From Owenia fusiformis (lineage: Eukaryota > Annelida > Polychaeta > Sabellida > Oweniidae), in the NCBI GenBank assembly GCA_903813345.2, contig CAIIXF020000002.1:17369467-17433466 (forward strand): 64,000 bases of DNA, in the 5' to 3' direction. This document shows positions 51,901 through 62,633 of this stretch, piece after piece (positions within the stretch are counted from its first letter, which is position 1; every line of letters begins with the position of its first letter). The translations under genes and the position numbers were made by a program. Below the pieces are notes generated by a model, which did not search any database, was not told where the DNA came from, and saw nothing but the letters and a program-made list of their open reading frames with translations.

Positions 51901-54900
51901 ACGAAAAAGCCTCGAAACAAAGTGTATTTTGAAGAAAAGCCTCAAATAAAACGTTTCCGTCACGAAAAAGCCTCGAAACAAAACGCATTTGGACGAAAAG
52001 CCTCAAATATAACGTTTCCGTCACGAAAAAGCCTCGAACCAAAGTGTATTTTGAAGAAAAGCCTCAAATAAAACGTTTCCGTCACGAAAAAGCCTCGAAA
52101 CAAAACGCATTTGGACGAAAAGCCTCAAATAAAACGTTTCCGTCACGAAAAAGCCTCGAACCAAAGTGTATTTTGAAGAAAAGCCTCAAATAAAACGTTT
52201 CCGTCACGAAAAAGCCTCGAAACAAAACGCATTTGGACGAAAAGCCTCAAATAAAACGTTTCCGTCACGAAAAAGCCTCGAACCAAAGTGTATTTTGAAG
52301 AAAAGCCTCAAATAAAACGTTTCCGTCACGAAAAAGCCTCGAAACAAAACGCATTTGGACGAAAAGCCTCAAATAAAACGTTTCCGTCACGAAAAAGCCT
52401 CGAAACAAAACGCATTTGGACGAAAAGCCTCAAATAAAGCGTTTCCGTCACGAAAAAGCCTCGAACCAAAGTGTATTTTGAAGAAAAGCCTCAAATAAAG
52501 CGTTTCCGTCACGAAAAAGCCTCGAAACAAAACGCATTTGGACGAAAAGCCTCAAATAAAACGTTTCCGTCACGAAAAAGCCTCGAACCAAAGTGTATTT
52601 TGAAGAAAAGCCTAAAATAAAACGTTTCCGTCACGAAAAAGCCTCGAAACAAAACGCATTTGGACGAAAAGCCTCAAATAAAACGTTTCCGTCACGAAAA
52701 AGCCTCGAACCAAAGTGTATTTTGAAGAAAAGCCTCAAATAAAACGTTTCCGTCACGAAAAAGCCTCGAAACAAAACGCATTTGGACGAAAAGCCTCAAA
52801 TAAAACGTTTCCGTCACGAAAAAGCCTCGAACCAAAGTGTATTTTGAAGAAAAGCCTAAAATAAAACGTTTCCGTCACGAAAAAGCCTCGAAACAAAACG
52901 CATTTGGACGAAAAGCCTCAAATAAAACGTTTCCGTCACGAAAAAGCCTCGAACCAAAGTGTATTTTGAAGAAAAGCCTCAAATAAAACGTTTCCGTCAC
53001 GAAAAAGCCTCGAAACAAGACGCATTTGGACGAAAAGCCTCAAATAAAACGTTTCCGTCACGAAAAAGCCTCGAACCAAAGTGTATTTTGAAGAAAAGCC
53101 TCAAATAAAACGTTTCCGTCACGAAAAAGCCTCGAAACAAAACGCATTTGGACGAAAAGCCTCAAATAAAACGTTTCCGTCACGAAAAAGCCTCGAAACA
53201 AAACGCATTTGGACGAAAAGCCTCAAATAAAACGTTTCCGTCACGAAAAAGCCTCGAACCAAAGTGTATTTTGAAGAAAAGCCTCAAATAAAACGTTTCC
53301 GTCACGAAAAAGCCTCGAAACAAAACGCATTTGGACGAAAAGCCTCAAATAAAACGTTTCCGTCACGATAAAGCCTCGAAACAAAACGCATTTGGACGAA
53401 AAGCCTCAAATAAAACGTTTCCGTCACGAAAAAGCCTCGAAACAAAGTGTATTTTGAAGAAAAGCCTCAAATAAAACGTTTCCGTCACGAAAAAGCCTCG
53501 AAACAAAACGCATTTGGACGAAAAGCCTCAAATAAAACGTTTCCGTCACGAAAAAGCCTCGAAACAAAACGCATTTGGACGAAAAGCCTCAAATAAAACG
53601 TTTCCGTCACGAAAAAGCCTCGAACCAAAGTGTATTTTGAAGAAAAGCCTCAAATAAAACGTTTCCGTCACGAAAAAGCCTCGAAACAAGACGCATTTGG
53701 ACGAAAAGCCTCAAATAAAACGTTTCCGTCACGAAAAAGCCTCGAACCAAAGTGTATTTTGAAGAAAAGCCTCAAATAAAACGTTTCCGTCACGAAAAAG
53801 CCTCGAAACAAAACGCATTTGGACGAAAAGCCTCAAATAAAACGTTTCCGTCACGAAAAAGCCTCGAAACAAAACGCATTTGGACGAAAAGCCTCAAATA
53901 AAACGTTTCCGTCACGAAAAAGCCTCGAACCAAAGTGTATTTTGAAGAAAAGCCTCAAATAAAACGTTTCCGTCACGAAAAAGCCTCGAAACAAAACGCA
54001 TTTGGACGAAAAGCCTCAAATAAAACGTTTCCGTCACGATAAAGCCTCGAAACAAAACGCATTTGGACGAAAAGCCTCAAATAAAACGTTTCCGTCACGA
54101 AAAAGCCTCGAAACAAAGTGTATTTTGAAGAAAAGCCTCAAATAAAACGTTTCCGTCACGAAAAAGCCTCGAAACAAAACGCATTTGGACGAAAAGCCTC
54201 AAATAAAACGTTTCCGTCACGAAAAAGCCTCGAAACAAAACGCATTTGGACGAAAAGCCTCAAATATAACGTTTCCGTCACGAAAAAGCCTCGAACCAAA
54301 GTGTATTTTGAAGAAAAGCCTCAAATAAAACGTTTCCGTCACGAAAAAGCCTCGAAACAAAACGCATTTGGACGAAAAGCCTCAAATAAAACGTTTCCGT
54401 CACGAAAAAGCCTCGAACCAAAGTGTATTTTGAAGAAAAGCCTCAAATAAAACGTTTCCGTCACGAAAAAGCCTCGAAACAAAACGCATTTGGACGAAAA
54501 GCCTCAAATAAAACGTTTCCGTCACGAAAAAGCCTCGAACCAAAGTGTATTTTGAAGAAAAGCCTCAAATAAAACGTTTCCGTCACGAAAAAGCCTCGAA
54601 ACAAAACGCATTTGGACGAAAAGCCTCAAATAAAACGTTTCCGTCACGAAAAAGCCTCGAACCAAAGTGTATTTTGAAGAAAAGCCTCAAATAAAACGTT
54701 TCCGTCACGAAAAAGCCTCGAAACAAAACGCATTTGGACGAAAAGCCTCAAATAAAACGTTTCCGTCACGATAAAGCCTCGAAACAAAACGCATTTGGAC
54801 GAAAAGCCTCAAATAAAACGTTTCCGTCACGAAAAAGCCTCGAAACAAAGTGTATTTTGAAGAAAAGCCTCAAATAAAACGTTTCCGTCACGAAAAAGCC

Positions 54901-57900
54901 TCGAAACAAAACGCATTTGGACGAAAAGCCTCAAATATAACGTTTCCGTCACGAAAAAGCCTCGAACCAAAGTGTATTTTGAAGAAAAGCCTCAAATAAA
55001 ACGTTTCCGTCACGAAAAAGCCTCGAAACAAAACGCATTTGGACGAAAAGCCTCAAATAAAACGTTTCCGTCACGAAAAAGCCTCGAACCAAAGTGTATT
55101 TTGAAGAAAAGCCTCAAATAAAACGTTTCCGTCACGAAAAAGCCTCGAAACAAAACGCATTTGGACGAAAAGCCTCAAATAAAACGTTTCCGTCACGAAA
55201 AAGCCTCGAACCAAAGTGTATTTTGAAGAAAAGCCTCAAATAAAACGTTTCCGTCACGAAAAAGCCTCGAAACAAAACGCATTTGGACGAAAAGCCTCAA
55301 ATAAAACGTTTCCGTCACGAAAAAGCCTCGAACCAAAGTGTATTTTGAAGAAAAGCCTCAAATAAAGCGTTTCCGTCACGAAAAAGCCTCGAAACAAAAC
55401 GCATTTGGACGAAAAGCCTCAAATAAAACGTTTCCGTCACGAAAAAGCCTCGAACCAAAGTGTATTTTGAAGAAAAGCCTAAAATAAAACGTTTCCGTCA
55501 CGAAAAAGCCTCGAAACAAAACGCATTTGGACGAAAAGCCTCAAATAAAACGTTTCCGTCACGAAAAAGCCTCGAACCAAAGTGTATTTTGAAGAAAAGC
55601 CTCAAATAAAACGTTTCCGTCACGAAAAAGCCTCGAAACAAAACGCATTTGGACGAAAAGCCTCAAATAAAACGTTTCCGTCACGAAAAAGCCTCGAACC
55701 AAAGTGTATTTTGAAGAAAAGCCTCAAATAAAACGTTTCCGTCACGAAAAAGCCTCGAAACAAAGTGTATTTTGAAGAAAAGCCTCAAATAAAACGTTTC
55801 CGTCACGAAAAAGCCTCGAAACAAAACGCATTTGGACGAAAAGCCTCAAATATAACGTTTCCGTCACGAAAAAGCCTCGAACCAAAGTGTATTTTGAAGA
55901 AAAGCCTCAAATAAAACGTTTCCGTCACGAAAAAGCCTCGAAACAAAACGCATTTGGACGAAAAGCCTCAAATAAAACGTTTCCGTCACGAAAAAGCCTC
56001 GAACCAAAGTGTATTTCGAAGAAAAGCCTCAAATAAAACGTTTCCGTCACGAAAAAGCCTCGAAACAAAACGCATTTGGACGAAAAGCCTCAAATAAAAC
56101 GTTTCCGTCACGAAAAAGCCTCGAACCAAAGTGTATTTCGAAGAAAAGCCTCAAATAAAACGTTTCCGTCACGAAAAAGCCTCGAAACAAAACGCATTTG
56201 GACGAAAAGCCTCAAATAAAACGTTTCCGTCACGAAAAAGCCTCGAAACAAAACGCATTTGGACGAAAAGCCTCAAATATAACGTTTCCGTCACGAAAAA
56301 GCCTCGAACCAAAGTGTATTTTGAAGAAAAGCCTCAAATAAAACGTTTCCGTCACGAAAAAGCCTCGAAACAAAACGCATTTGGACGAAAAGCCTCAAAT
56401 AAAACGTTTCCGTCACGAAAAACCCTCGAACCAAAGTGTATTTCGAAGAAAAGCCTCAAATAAAACGTTTCCGTCACGAAAAAGCCTCGAAACAAAACGC
56501 ATTTGGACGAAAAGCCTCAAATAAAACGTTTCCGTCACGAAAAAGCCTCGAACCAAAGTGTATTTCGAAGAAAAGCCTCAAATAAAACGTTTCCGTCACG
56601 AAAAAGCCTCGAAACAAAACTCATTTGGACGAAAAGCCTCAAATAAAACGTTTCCGTCACGAAAAAGCCTCGAACCAAAGTGTATTTTGAAGAAAAGCCT
56701 CAAATAAAACGTTTCCGTCACGAAAAAGCCTCGAAACAAAACGCATTTGGACGAAAAGCCTCAAATAAAACGTTTCCGTCACGAAAAAGCCTCGAACCAA
56801 AGTGTATTTTGAAGAAAAGCCTCAAATAAAGCGTTTCCGTCACGAAAAAGCCTCGAAACAAAACGCATTTGGACGAAAAGCCTCAAATAAAACGTTTCCG
56901 TCACGAAAAAGCCTCGAACCAAAGTGTATTTTGAAGAAAAGCCTAAAATAAAACGTTTCCGTCACGAAAAAGCCTCGAAACAAAACGCATTTGGACGAAA
57001 AGCCTCAAATAAAACGTTTCCGTCACGAAAAAGCCTCGAACCAAAGTGTATTTTGAAGAAAAGCCTCAAATAAAACGTTTCCGTCACGAAAAAGCCTCGA
57101 AACAAAACGCATTTGGACGAAAAGCCTCAAATAAAACGTTTCCGTCACGAAAAAGCCTCGAACCAAAGTGTATTTTGAAGAAAAGCCTCAAATAAAACGT
57201 TTCCGTCACGAAAAAGCCTCGAAACAAAACGCATTTGGACGAAAAGCCTCAAATAAAACGTTTCCGTCACGAAAAAGCCTCGAAACAAAACGCATTTGGA
57301 CGAAAAGCCTCAAATAAAACGTTTCCGTCACGAAAAAGCCTCGAAACAAAGTGTATTTTGAAGAAAAGCCTCAAATAAAACGTTTCCGTCACGAAAAAGC
57401 CTCGAAACAAAACGCATTTGGACGAAAAGCCTCAAATAAAACGTTTCCGTCACGAAAAAGCCTCGAACCAAAGTGTATTTTGAAGAAAAGCCTCAAATAA
57501 AACGTTTCCGTCACGAAAAAGCCTCGAAACAAAACGCATTTGGACGAAAAGCCTCAAATAAAACGTTTCCGTCACGAAAAAGCCTCGAACCAAAGTGTAT
57601 TTTGAAGAAAAGCCTCAAATACAGCGTTTCCGTCACGAAAAAGCCTCGAAACAAAACGCATTTGGACGAAAAGCCTCAAATAAAACGTTTCCGTCACGAA
57701 AAAGCCTCGAAACAAAGTGTATTTTGAAGAAAAGCCTCAAATAAAACGTTTCCGTCACGAAAAAGCCTCGAAACAAAACGCATTTGGACGAAAAGCCTCA
57801 AATATAACGTTTCCGTCACGAAAAAGCCTCGAACCAAAGTGTACTTTGAAGAAAAGCCTCAAATAAAACGTTTCCGTCACGAAAAAGCCTCGAAACAAAA

Positions 57901-59100
57901 CGCATTTGGACGAAAAGCCTCAAATAAAACGTTTCCGTCACGAAAAAGCCTCGAACCAAAGTGTATTTTGAAGAAAAGCCTCAAATAAAACGTTTCCGTC
58001 ACGAAAAAGCCTCGAAACAAAACGCATTTGGACGAAAAGCCTCAAATAAAACGTTTCCGTCACGAAAAAGCCTCGAACCAAAGTGTATTTTGAAGAAAAG
58101 CCTCAAATAAAACGTTTCCGTCACGAAAAAGCCTCGAAACAAAACGCATTTGGACGAAAAGCCTCAAATAAAACGTTTCCGTCACGAAAAAGCCTCGAAC
58201 CAAAGTGTATTTTGAAGAAAAGCCTCAAATAAAGCGTTTCCGTCACGAAAAAGCCTCGAAACAAAACGCATTTGGACGAAAAGCCTCAAATAAAACGTTT
58301 CCGTCACGAAAAAGCCTCGAACCAAAGTGTATTTTGAAGAAAAGCCTAAAATAAAACGTTTCCGTCACGAAAAAGCCTCGAAACAAAACGCATTTGGACG
58401 AAAAGCCTCAAATAAAACGTTTCCGTCACGAAAAAGCCTCGAACCAAAGTGTATTTTGAAGAAAAGCCTCAAATAAAACGTTTCCGTCACGAAAAAGCCT
58501 CGAAACAAAACGCATTTGGACGAAAAGCCTCAAATAAAACGTTTCCGTCACGAAAAAGCCTCGAACCAAAGTGTATTTTGAAGAAAAGCCTCAAATAAAA
58601 CGTTTCCGTCACGAAAAAGCCTCGAAACAAAACGCATTTGGACGAAAAGCCTCAAATAAAACGTTTCCGTCACGAAAAAGCCTCGAAACAAAACGCATTT
58701 GGACGAAAAGCCTCAAATAAAACGTTTCCGTCACGAAAAAGCCTCGAAACAAAGTGTATTTTGAAGAAAAGCCTCAAATAAAACGTTTCCGTCACGAAAA
58801 AGCCTCGAAACAAAACGCATTTGGACGAAAAGCCTCAAATAAAACGTTTCCGTCACGAAAAAGCCTCGAAACAAAACGCATTTGGACGAAAAGCCTCAAA
58901 TAAAACGTTTCCGTCACGAAAAAGCCTCGAACCAAAGTGTATTTTGAAGAAAAGCCTCAAATAAAACGTTTCCGTCACGAAAAAGCCTCGAAACAAAACG
59001 CATTTGGACGAAAAGCCTCAAATAAAACGTTTCCGTCACGAAAAAGCCTCGAACCAAAGTGTATTTTGAAGAAAAGCCTCAAATAAAACGTTTCCGTCAC
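45900..59100 (+). repeat. Right, well-phased block of the satellite with 610-bp periods
   Basis: Units return to strict 61-bp phase with almost no indels. A CCAAAATGTATTTCG variant at 46246 and 46856, and again at 49540 and 50150, marks two tandem 610-bp (10-unit) repeats. A CCGTAACG variant near 45372 and 48666 marks a further 3,294-bp (54-unit) duplication that spans the block's left edge. Confidence 0.75.
53070..58460 (+). repeat. Copy 2 of the ~5.4-kb duplicated satellite segment
   Basis: The indel-poor partner of the segment at 27.0-32.4 kb, sharing its rare unit variants in order. It also shows nested duplication: ACAAGACGC variants at 53019 and 53690 are 671 bp (11 units) apart, and GATAAAG variants are 671 and 732 bp apart. 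Similarity to copy 1 ends near 58.46 kb, where copy 1 has AAATACAGCG and this copy has the standard sequence. Confidence 0.75.
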
Positions 59101-60990
59101 GAAAAAGCCTCAAAAAAAAACGCATTTGGACGAAAAGCCTCAAATAAAACGTTTCCGTCACGAAAAAGCCTCGAAACAAAGTGTATTTTGAAGAAAAGCC
59201 TCAAATAAAACGTTTCCGTCACGAAAAAGCCTCGAAACAAAACGCATTTGGACGAAAAGCCTCAAATAAAACGTTTCCGTCACGAAAAAGCCTCGAAACA
59301 AAGTGTATTTTGAAGAAAAGCCTCAAATAAAACGTTTCCGTCACGAAAAAGCCTCGAAACAAAACGCATTTGGACGAAAAGCCTCAAATAAAACGTTTCC
59401 GTCACGAAAAAGCCTCGAAACAAAGTGTATTTTGAAGAAAAGCCTCAAATAAAACGTTTCCGTCACGAAAAAGCCTCGAAACAAAACGCATTTGGACGAA
59501 AAGCCTCAAATAAAACGTTTCCGTCACGAAAAAGCCTCGAAACAAAGTGTATTTTGAAGAAAAGCCTCAAATAAAACGTTTCCGTCACGAAAAAGCCTCG
59601 AAACAAAACGCATTTGGACGAAAAGCCTAAAATAAAACGTTTCCGTCACGAAAAAGCCTCGAAACAAAGTGTATTTTGAAGAAAAGCCTCAAATAAAACG
59701 TATCCGTCACGAAAAAGCCTCGAAACAAAACGCATTTGGACGAAAAGCCTCAAATAAAACGTTTCCGTCACGAAAAAGCCTCGAAACAAAGTGTATTTTG
59801 AAGAAAAGCCTCAAATAAAACGTTTCCGTCACGAAAAAGCCTCGAAACAAAACGCATTTGGACGAAAAGCCTCAAATAAAACGTTTCCGTCACGAAAAAG
59901 CCTCGAAACAAAACGCATTTGGACGAAAAGCCTCAAATAAAACGTTTCCGTCACGAAAAAGCCTCGAACCAAAGTGTATTTTGAAGAAAAGCCTCAAATA
60001 AAACGTTTCCGTCACGAAAAAACCTCGAAACAAAACGCATTTGGACGAAAAGCCTCAAATAAAACGTTTCCGTCACGAAAAAGCCTCGAAACAAAGTGTA
60101 TTTTGAAGAAAAGCCTCAAGTAAAACGTTTCCGTCACGAAAAAGCCTCGAAACAAAACGCATTTGGACGAAAAGCCTCAAATAAAACGTTTCCGTCACGA
60201 AAAAGCCTCGAAACAAAGTGTATTTTGAAGAAAAGCCTCAAATAAAACGTTTCCGTCACGAAAAAGCCTCGAAACAAAACGCATTTGGACGAAAAGCCTC
60301 AAATAAAACGTTTCCGTCACAAAAAGCCTCGAAACATAGTGTATTTTGAAGAAAAGCCTCAAATAAAACGTTTCCGTCACGAAAAAGCCTCGAAACAAAA
60401 CGCATTTGGACGAAAAGCCTCAAATAAAACGTTTACGTCACGAAAAAGCCTCGAAACAAAGTGTATTTCGAAGAAAAGCCTCAAATAAAACGTTTCCGTC
60501 ACGAAAAAGCCTCGAAACAAAACGCATTTGGACGAAAAGCCTCAAATAAAACGTTTCCGTCACGAAAAAGCCTCGAAACAAAGTGTATTTTGAAGAAAAG
60601 CCTCAAATAAAACGTTTCCGCCACGATAAAGCCTCAAAACAAAACGCATTTGGACGAAAAGCCTCAAATAAAACGTTTCCGTCACGAAAAAGCCTCGAAA
60701 CAAAGTGTATTTTGAAGAAAAGCCTCAAATAAAACGTTTCCGTCACGATAAAGCCTCGAAACAAAACGCATTTGGACGAAAAGCCTCAAATAAAACGTTT
60801 CCGTCACGAAAAAGCCTCGAAACAAAGTGTATTTTGAAGAAAAGCCTCAAATAAAACGTTTCCGCCACGAAAAAGCCTCGAAACAAAACGCATTTGGACG
60901 AAAAGCCTCAAATAAAACGTTTCCGTCACGAAAAAGCCTCGAAACAAAGTGTATTTTGAAGAAAAGCCTCAAATAAAACGTTTCCGTCAC
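59100..60990 (+). repeat. Right-edge block: regular A/B' alternation with rising divergence
   Basis: A units alternate with the AAACAAAGTGT form instead of the AACCAAAGTGT form common elsewhere. Private substitutions increase toward the right, for example near 59111, 59702, 60019, 60120, 60320, 60335, 60434 and 60621, consistent with edge units that escape homogenisation. Confidence 0.7.
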
Positions 60991-61275
60991 GAAAAAAAGC
61001 CTCAAATAAAGTGCTTTTTGATGAAAAGCCTCAAGAAATACGTTTTATACAGAAAAACCTCGAAACAAACCGTTTTTAGACAAAATATCTCGAAACAAAG
61101 CGTTGTTTGATATAAAAGCCTCAAACAAAACATTTCATACACAAAAAAGCCTCGAAACAAAGCGTTTCTAGTCAAAAAGCCGCAAATAAAAGTTTTATTC
61201 ACAAAAAGCCTCGAAACAAAGCGTTTTTTGATAAAAAAAAAAAAAGCCTCTATTAAAACGTTTTGACGTGTCGCA
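60991..61275 (+). repeat. Degenerate ~30-bp monomers at the right edge of the array
   Basis: About nine diverged copies of a ~30-bp unit, each with GCCTC or a variant, an A-rich stretch, a CGTTTT-like core and an A-run. The 61-bp dimer structure is weak, so these look like the ancestral monomer or decayed edge units. A 95-codon minus-strand open frame (61002-61289) exists only because the monomer length is near a multiple of three. Confidence 0.75.
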
Positions 61276-61990
61276 AAAAGGTGGCGCATTTGTTTTTAAG
61301 GGTATCGCGTGAATGTAACTTTGATTCCCTGGATTATAAGATAATATTCTAATTAAAGTTATATATCATTTTGAAGCTGTTTCGATGAAGATTTTAGGTC
61401 AACTACACTCCGTTCACATTTTTTGCGCGTTCGTTTTTAAAAAAGAGTTTTTTACCAAAACATCTGGCAAATATCCCATGTTGACACGTTACATTTTGAA
61501 TTATTTTTCGTCTTTAAACGCTCATAACTCAAACAATATATGACTATTATATACTTATTTTTCGTCTTGATAAAGGTAGATGAAAGTTTTATTTCAAAGG
61601 ATGAATTTTAGTAAGCGTTCCATATTGTGACGTCATAGAGTCTGAAAAATATAATCTGTTGACAGCGACCTTTTTTGCTCATTTTTTGATACCTTCAACT
61701 TTTCAGGTGTACATTAAACAAAAAATATGAGATACCACTTTATCCCCAAGTATACGATTTGTACCTATACAGTAGAAAGTAAAATCAATTCCGTAGAGAC
61801 TTGGCGCTGTCGTATCGCAAGCAGATTTAATTGTAGAACACTATCTCAATTTCCGAGGGGTAAGGTCACCATTTTTACTGAAATGATCAGTTATATTCCA
61901 TAGTAATGTAAACACCTACAGTGTCACGGCTGTGATCATATGGAAGTGGTGTTATGGTCCATGTACTCTTAACACTCATTTTTTGTATTT
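61276..61990. other. AT-rich non-coding DNA right of the array
   Basis: No open frame, RNA gene or repeat was recognised. I looked here for the missing Rep helicase (Walker A GxxGxGK[ST]) and saw none. The first bases, TATTAAAACG through CAAAAAGG (about 61252-61283), resemble both the array half-unit and the promoter sequence left of rep. Confidence 0.5.
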
Positions 61991-62027
61991 TAGTTCAGCA
62001 GACTTCTAACATAGACCAATCGCTACC

Positions 62028-62168
62028 ATGACAGGACACGGGTATGATGGCACGCATCTTTGCGTACGAGTGCGCGATCAGCGTTTTATATTTGTAGATC
62101 AAGCTTCGCAAGAACTTGTAGGCTACGTGAATGTGTTGAAATATGATCCTTCAGTGATTTTCCCATAG
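62028..62168 (+). CDS. Short open frame, possible coding exon
   Basis: ATG at 62028 in good context (ACC before it) opens a 46-codon frame ending at TAG 62166. A polypyrimidine-AG acceptor-like sequence precedes it (AG at 61992-61993). The peptide contains CVRVRDQRFIFVDQ; I do not recognise it. It could be an exon of the same gene as the CUB-like exon 120 bp downstream, but no strong donor in a matching phase was seen. Confidence 0.25.
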   Translation: MTGHGYDGTHLCVRVRDQRFIFVDQASQELVGYVNVLKYDPSVIFP

Positions 62169-62289
62169 TACTATTTAATTGCTTGATTGAGTAAAGCAGT
62201 TGTAATTAGGGGAACAGTCAAATTACACGTTCACGTGCTACTTTTCTTAAAAACGTGTAGCTTTAACCTCCCTTCTGTTCTGTTTTTAG

Positions 62290-62380
62290 GCTATTGTGAT
62301 GGAAGTATGACATATCTCTATGCATACGATTATAAATTAACCATCAGCTCACCAGGTTATCCCAATGCCGCCTATCCCGG
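62290..62380 (+). CDS. Internal exon encoding the start of a CUB domain
   Basis: A 91-bp exon bounded by a T-rich acceptor (TGTTTTTAG, AG at 62288-62289) and a consensus donor (GTAAGT at 62381). It enters in phase 1 and encodes YCDG, a short run, then LTISSPGYPNAAYPG. Cys-Gly-x plus ISSPGYPxxYP is the usual opening of a CUB domain, an extracellular beta-sandwich found in secreted and membrane proteins. The rest of the domain would lie in exons beyond the window. The 65-codon frame beginning upstream at 62187 is intron read-through. The gene cannot be named from one exon. Confidence 0.6.
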
Positions 62381-62390
62381 GTAAGTTGCA

Positions 62391-62633
62391 TTTAATATTT
62401 ACAGGGAGGACCAAAAAATGATGTTTTTATTTTGCTAAAAACATTTACGATGCGTAGATTTCGATAATATTATTGAAGGGAATCGATCCCAAAATAGCGT
62501 ATTTATGATTGTTAACAGTTAATGTTTTTACAGTGTTTTTAGTTTAGCCCCATATTACTCCAGTAAAACATCAAAAATTAATAAAAATTGCAGTACTTAT
62601 TAAACCTAGTGCAACAAATGCATATTGTAAATT
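62391..62633. other. Presumed intron sequence
   Basis: AT-rich DNA after the CUB-exon donor, with no open frame or repeat recognised. Confidence 0.4.

Larger units (their letters stand above)
6283..60990 (+). repeat. Giant 61-bp satellite array (~900 units)
   Basis: Unbroken head-to-tail array in one orientation. The 61-bp unit has a constant 31-bp half (GCCTCAAATAAAACG, then TTTCCGTCACGAAAAA) and a 30-bp half that begins GCCTCGAA. The second half has two main forms: A with ACAAAACGCATTTGGACG, and B with CCAAAGTGTATTTTGAAG. A and B mostly alternate, giving a 122-bp repeat, with occasional AA or BB neighbours and an AAACAAAGTGT hybrid form. Both halves share GCCTC, an A-rich stretch, an ACG-like core and GAAAA, so the 61-mer is an old dimer of a ~30-bp monomer. 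Minor markers (AAATATAACG, AAATAAAGCG, CCTAAAATAAAACG, TATTTCGAAG) recur at multiples of 61 bp. The unit length is not a multiple of three, so each + frame meets a TAA about every 183 bp; the many small open frames here are not genes. Confidence 0.97.

Noticed and set aside
10698-60488. Many open frames of 60-149 codons on both strands inside the satellite
   Set aside because: All are translations of the 61-bp unit. Their lengths follow from the TAA period of about 183 bp and from local indels, and the same peptides recur in many copies.
6283-60990. CRISPR array
   Set aside because: There are no unique spacers between conserved repeats; the units are contiguous and alternate between a few forms, in a eukaryotic context.
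5934-61275. Helitron or other Rep/helicase transposon
   Set aside because: The HUH protein has the CRESS layout (HLQ motif, single-tyrosine YxxK), there is no Pif1-type helicase, and no Helitron termini (5' TC, 3' CTRR with hairpin) were seen.
61002-61289. 95-codon minus-strand frame rich in Phe
   Set aside because: It is read from degenerate 30-bp monomers whose length is close to a multiple of three; there is no start context or homology.
61276-62000. Remaining Rep helicase or capsid gene beyond the array
   Set aside because: No Walker A or B motif and no long frame were seen, so there is no evidence that the array simply interrupts a complete viral genome.
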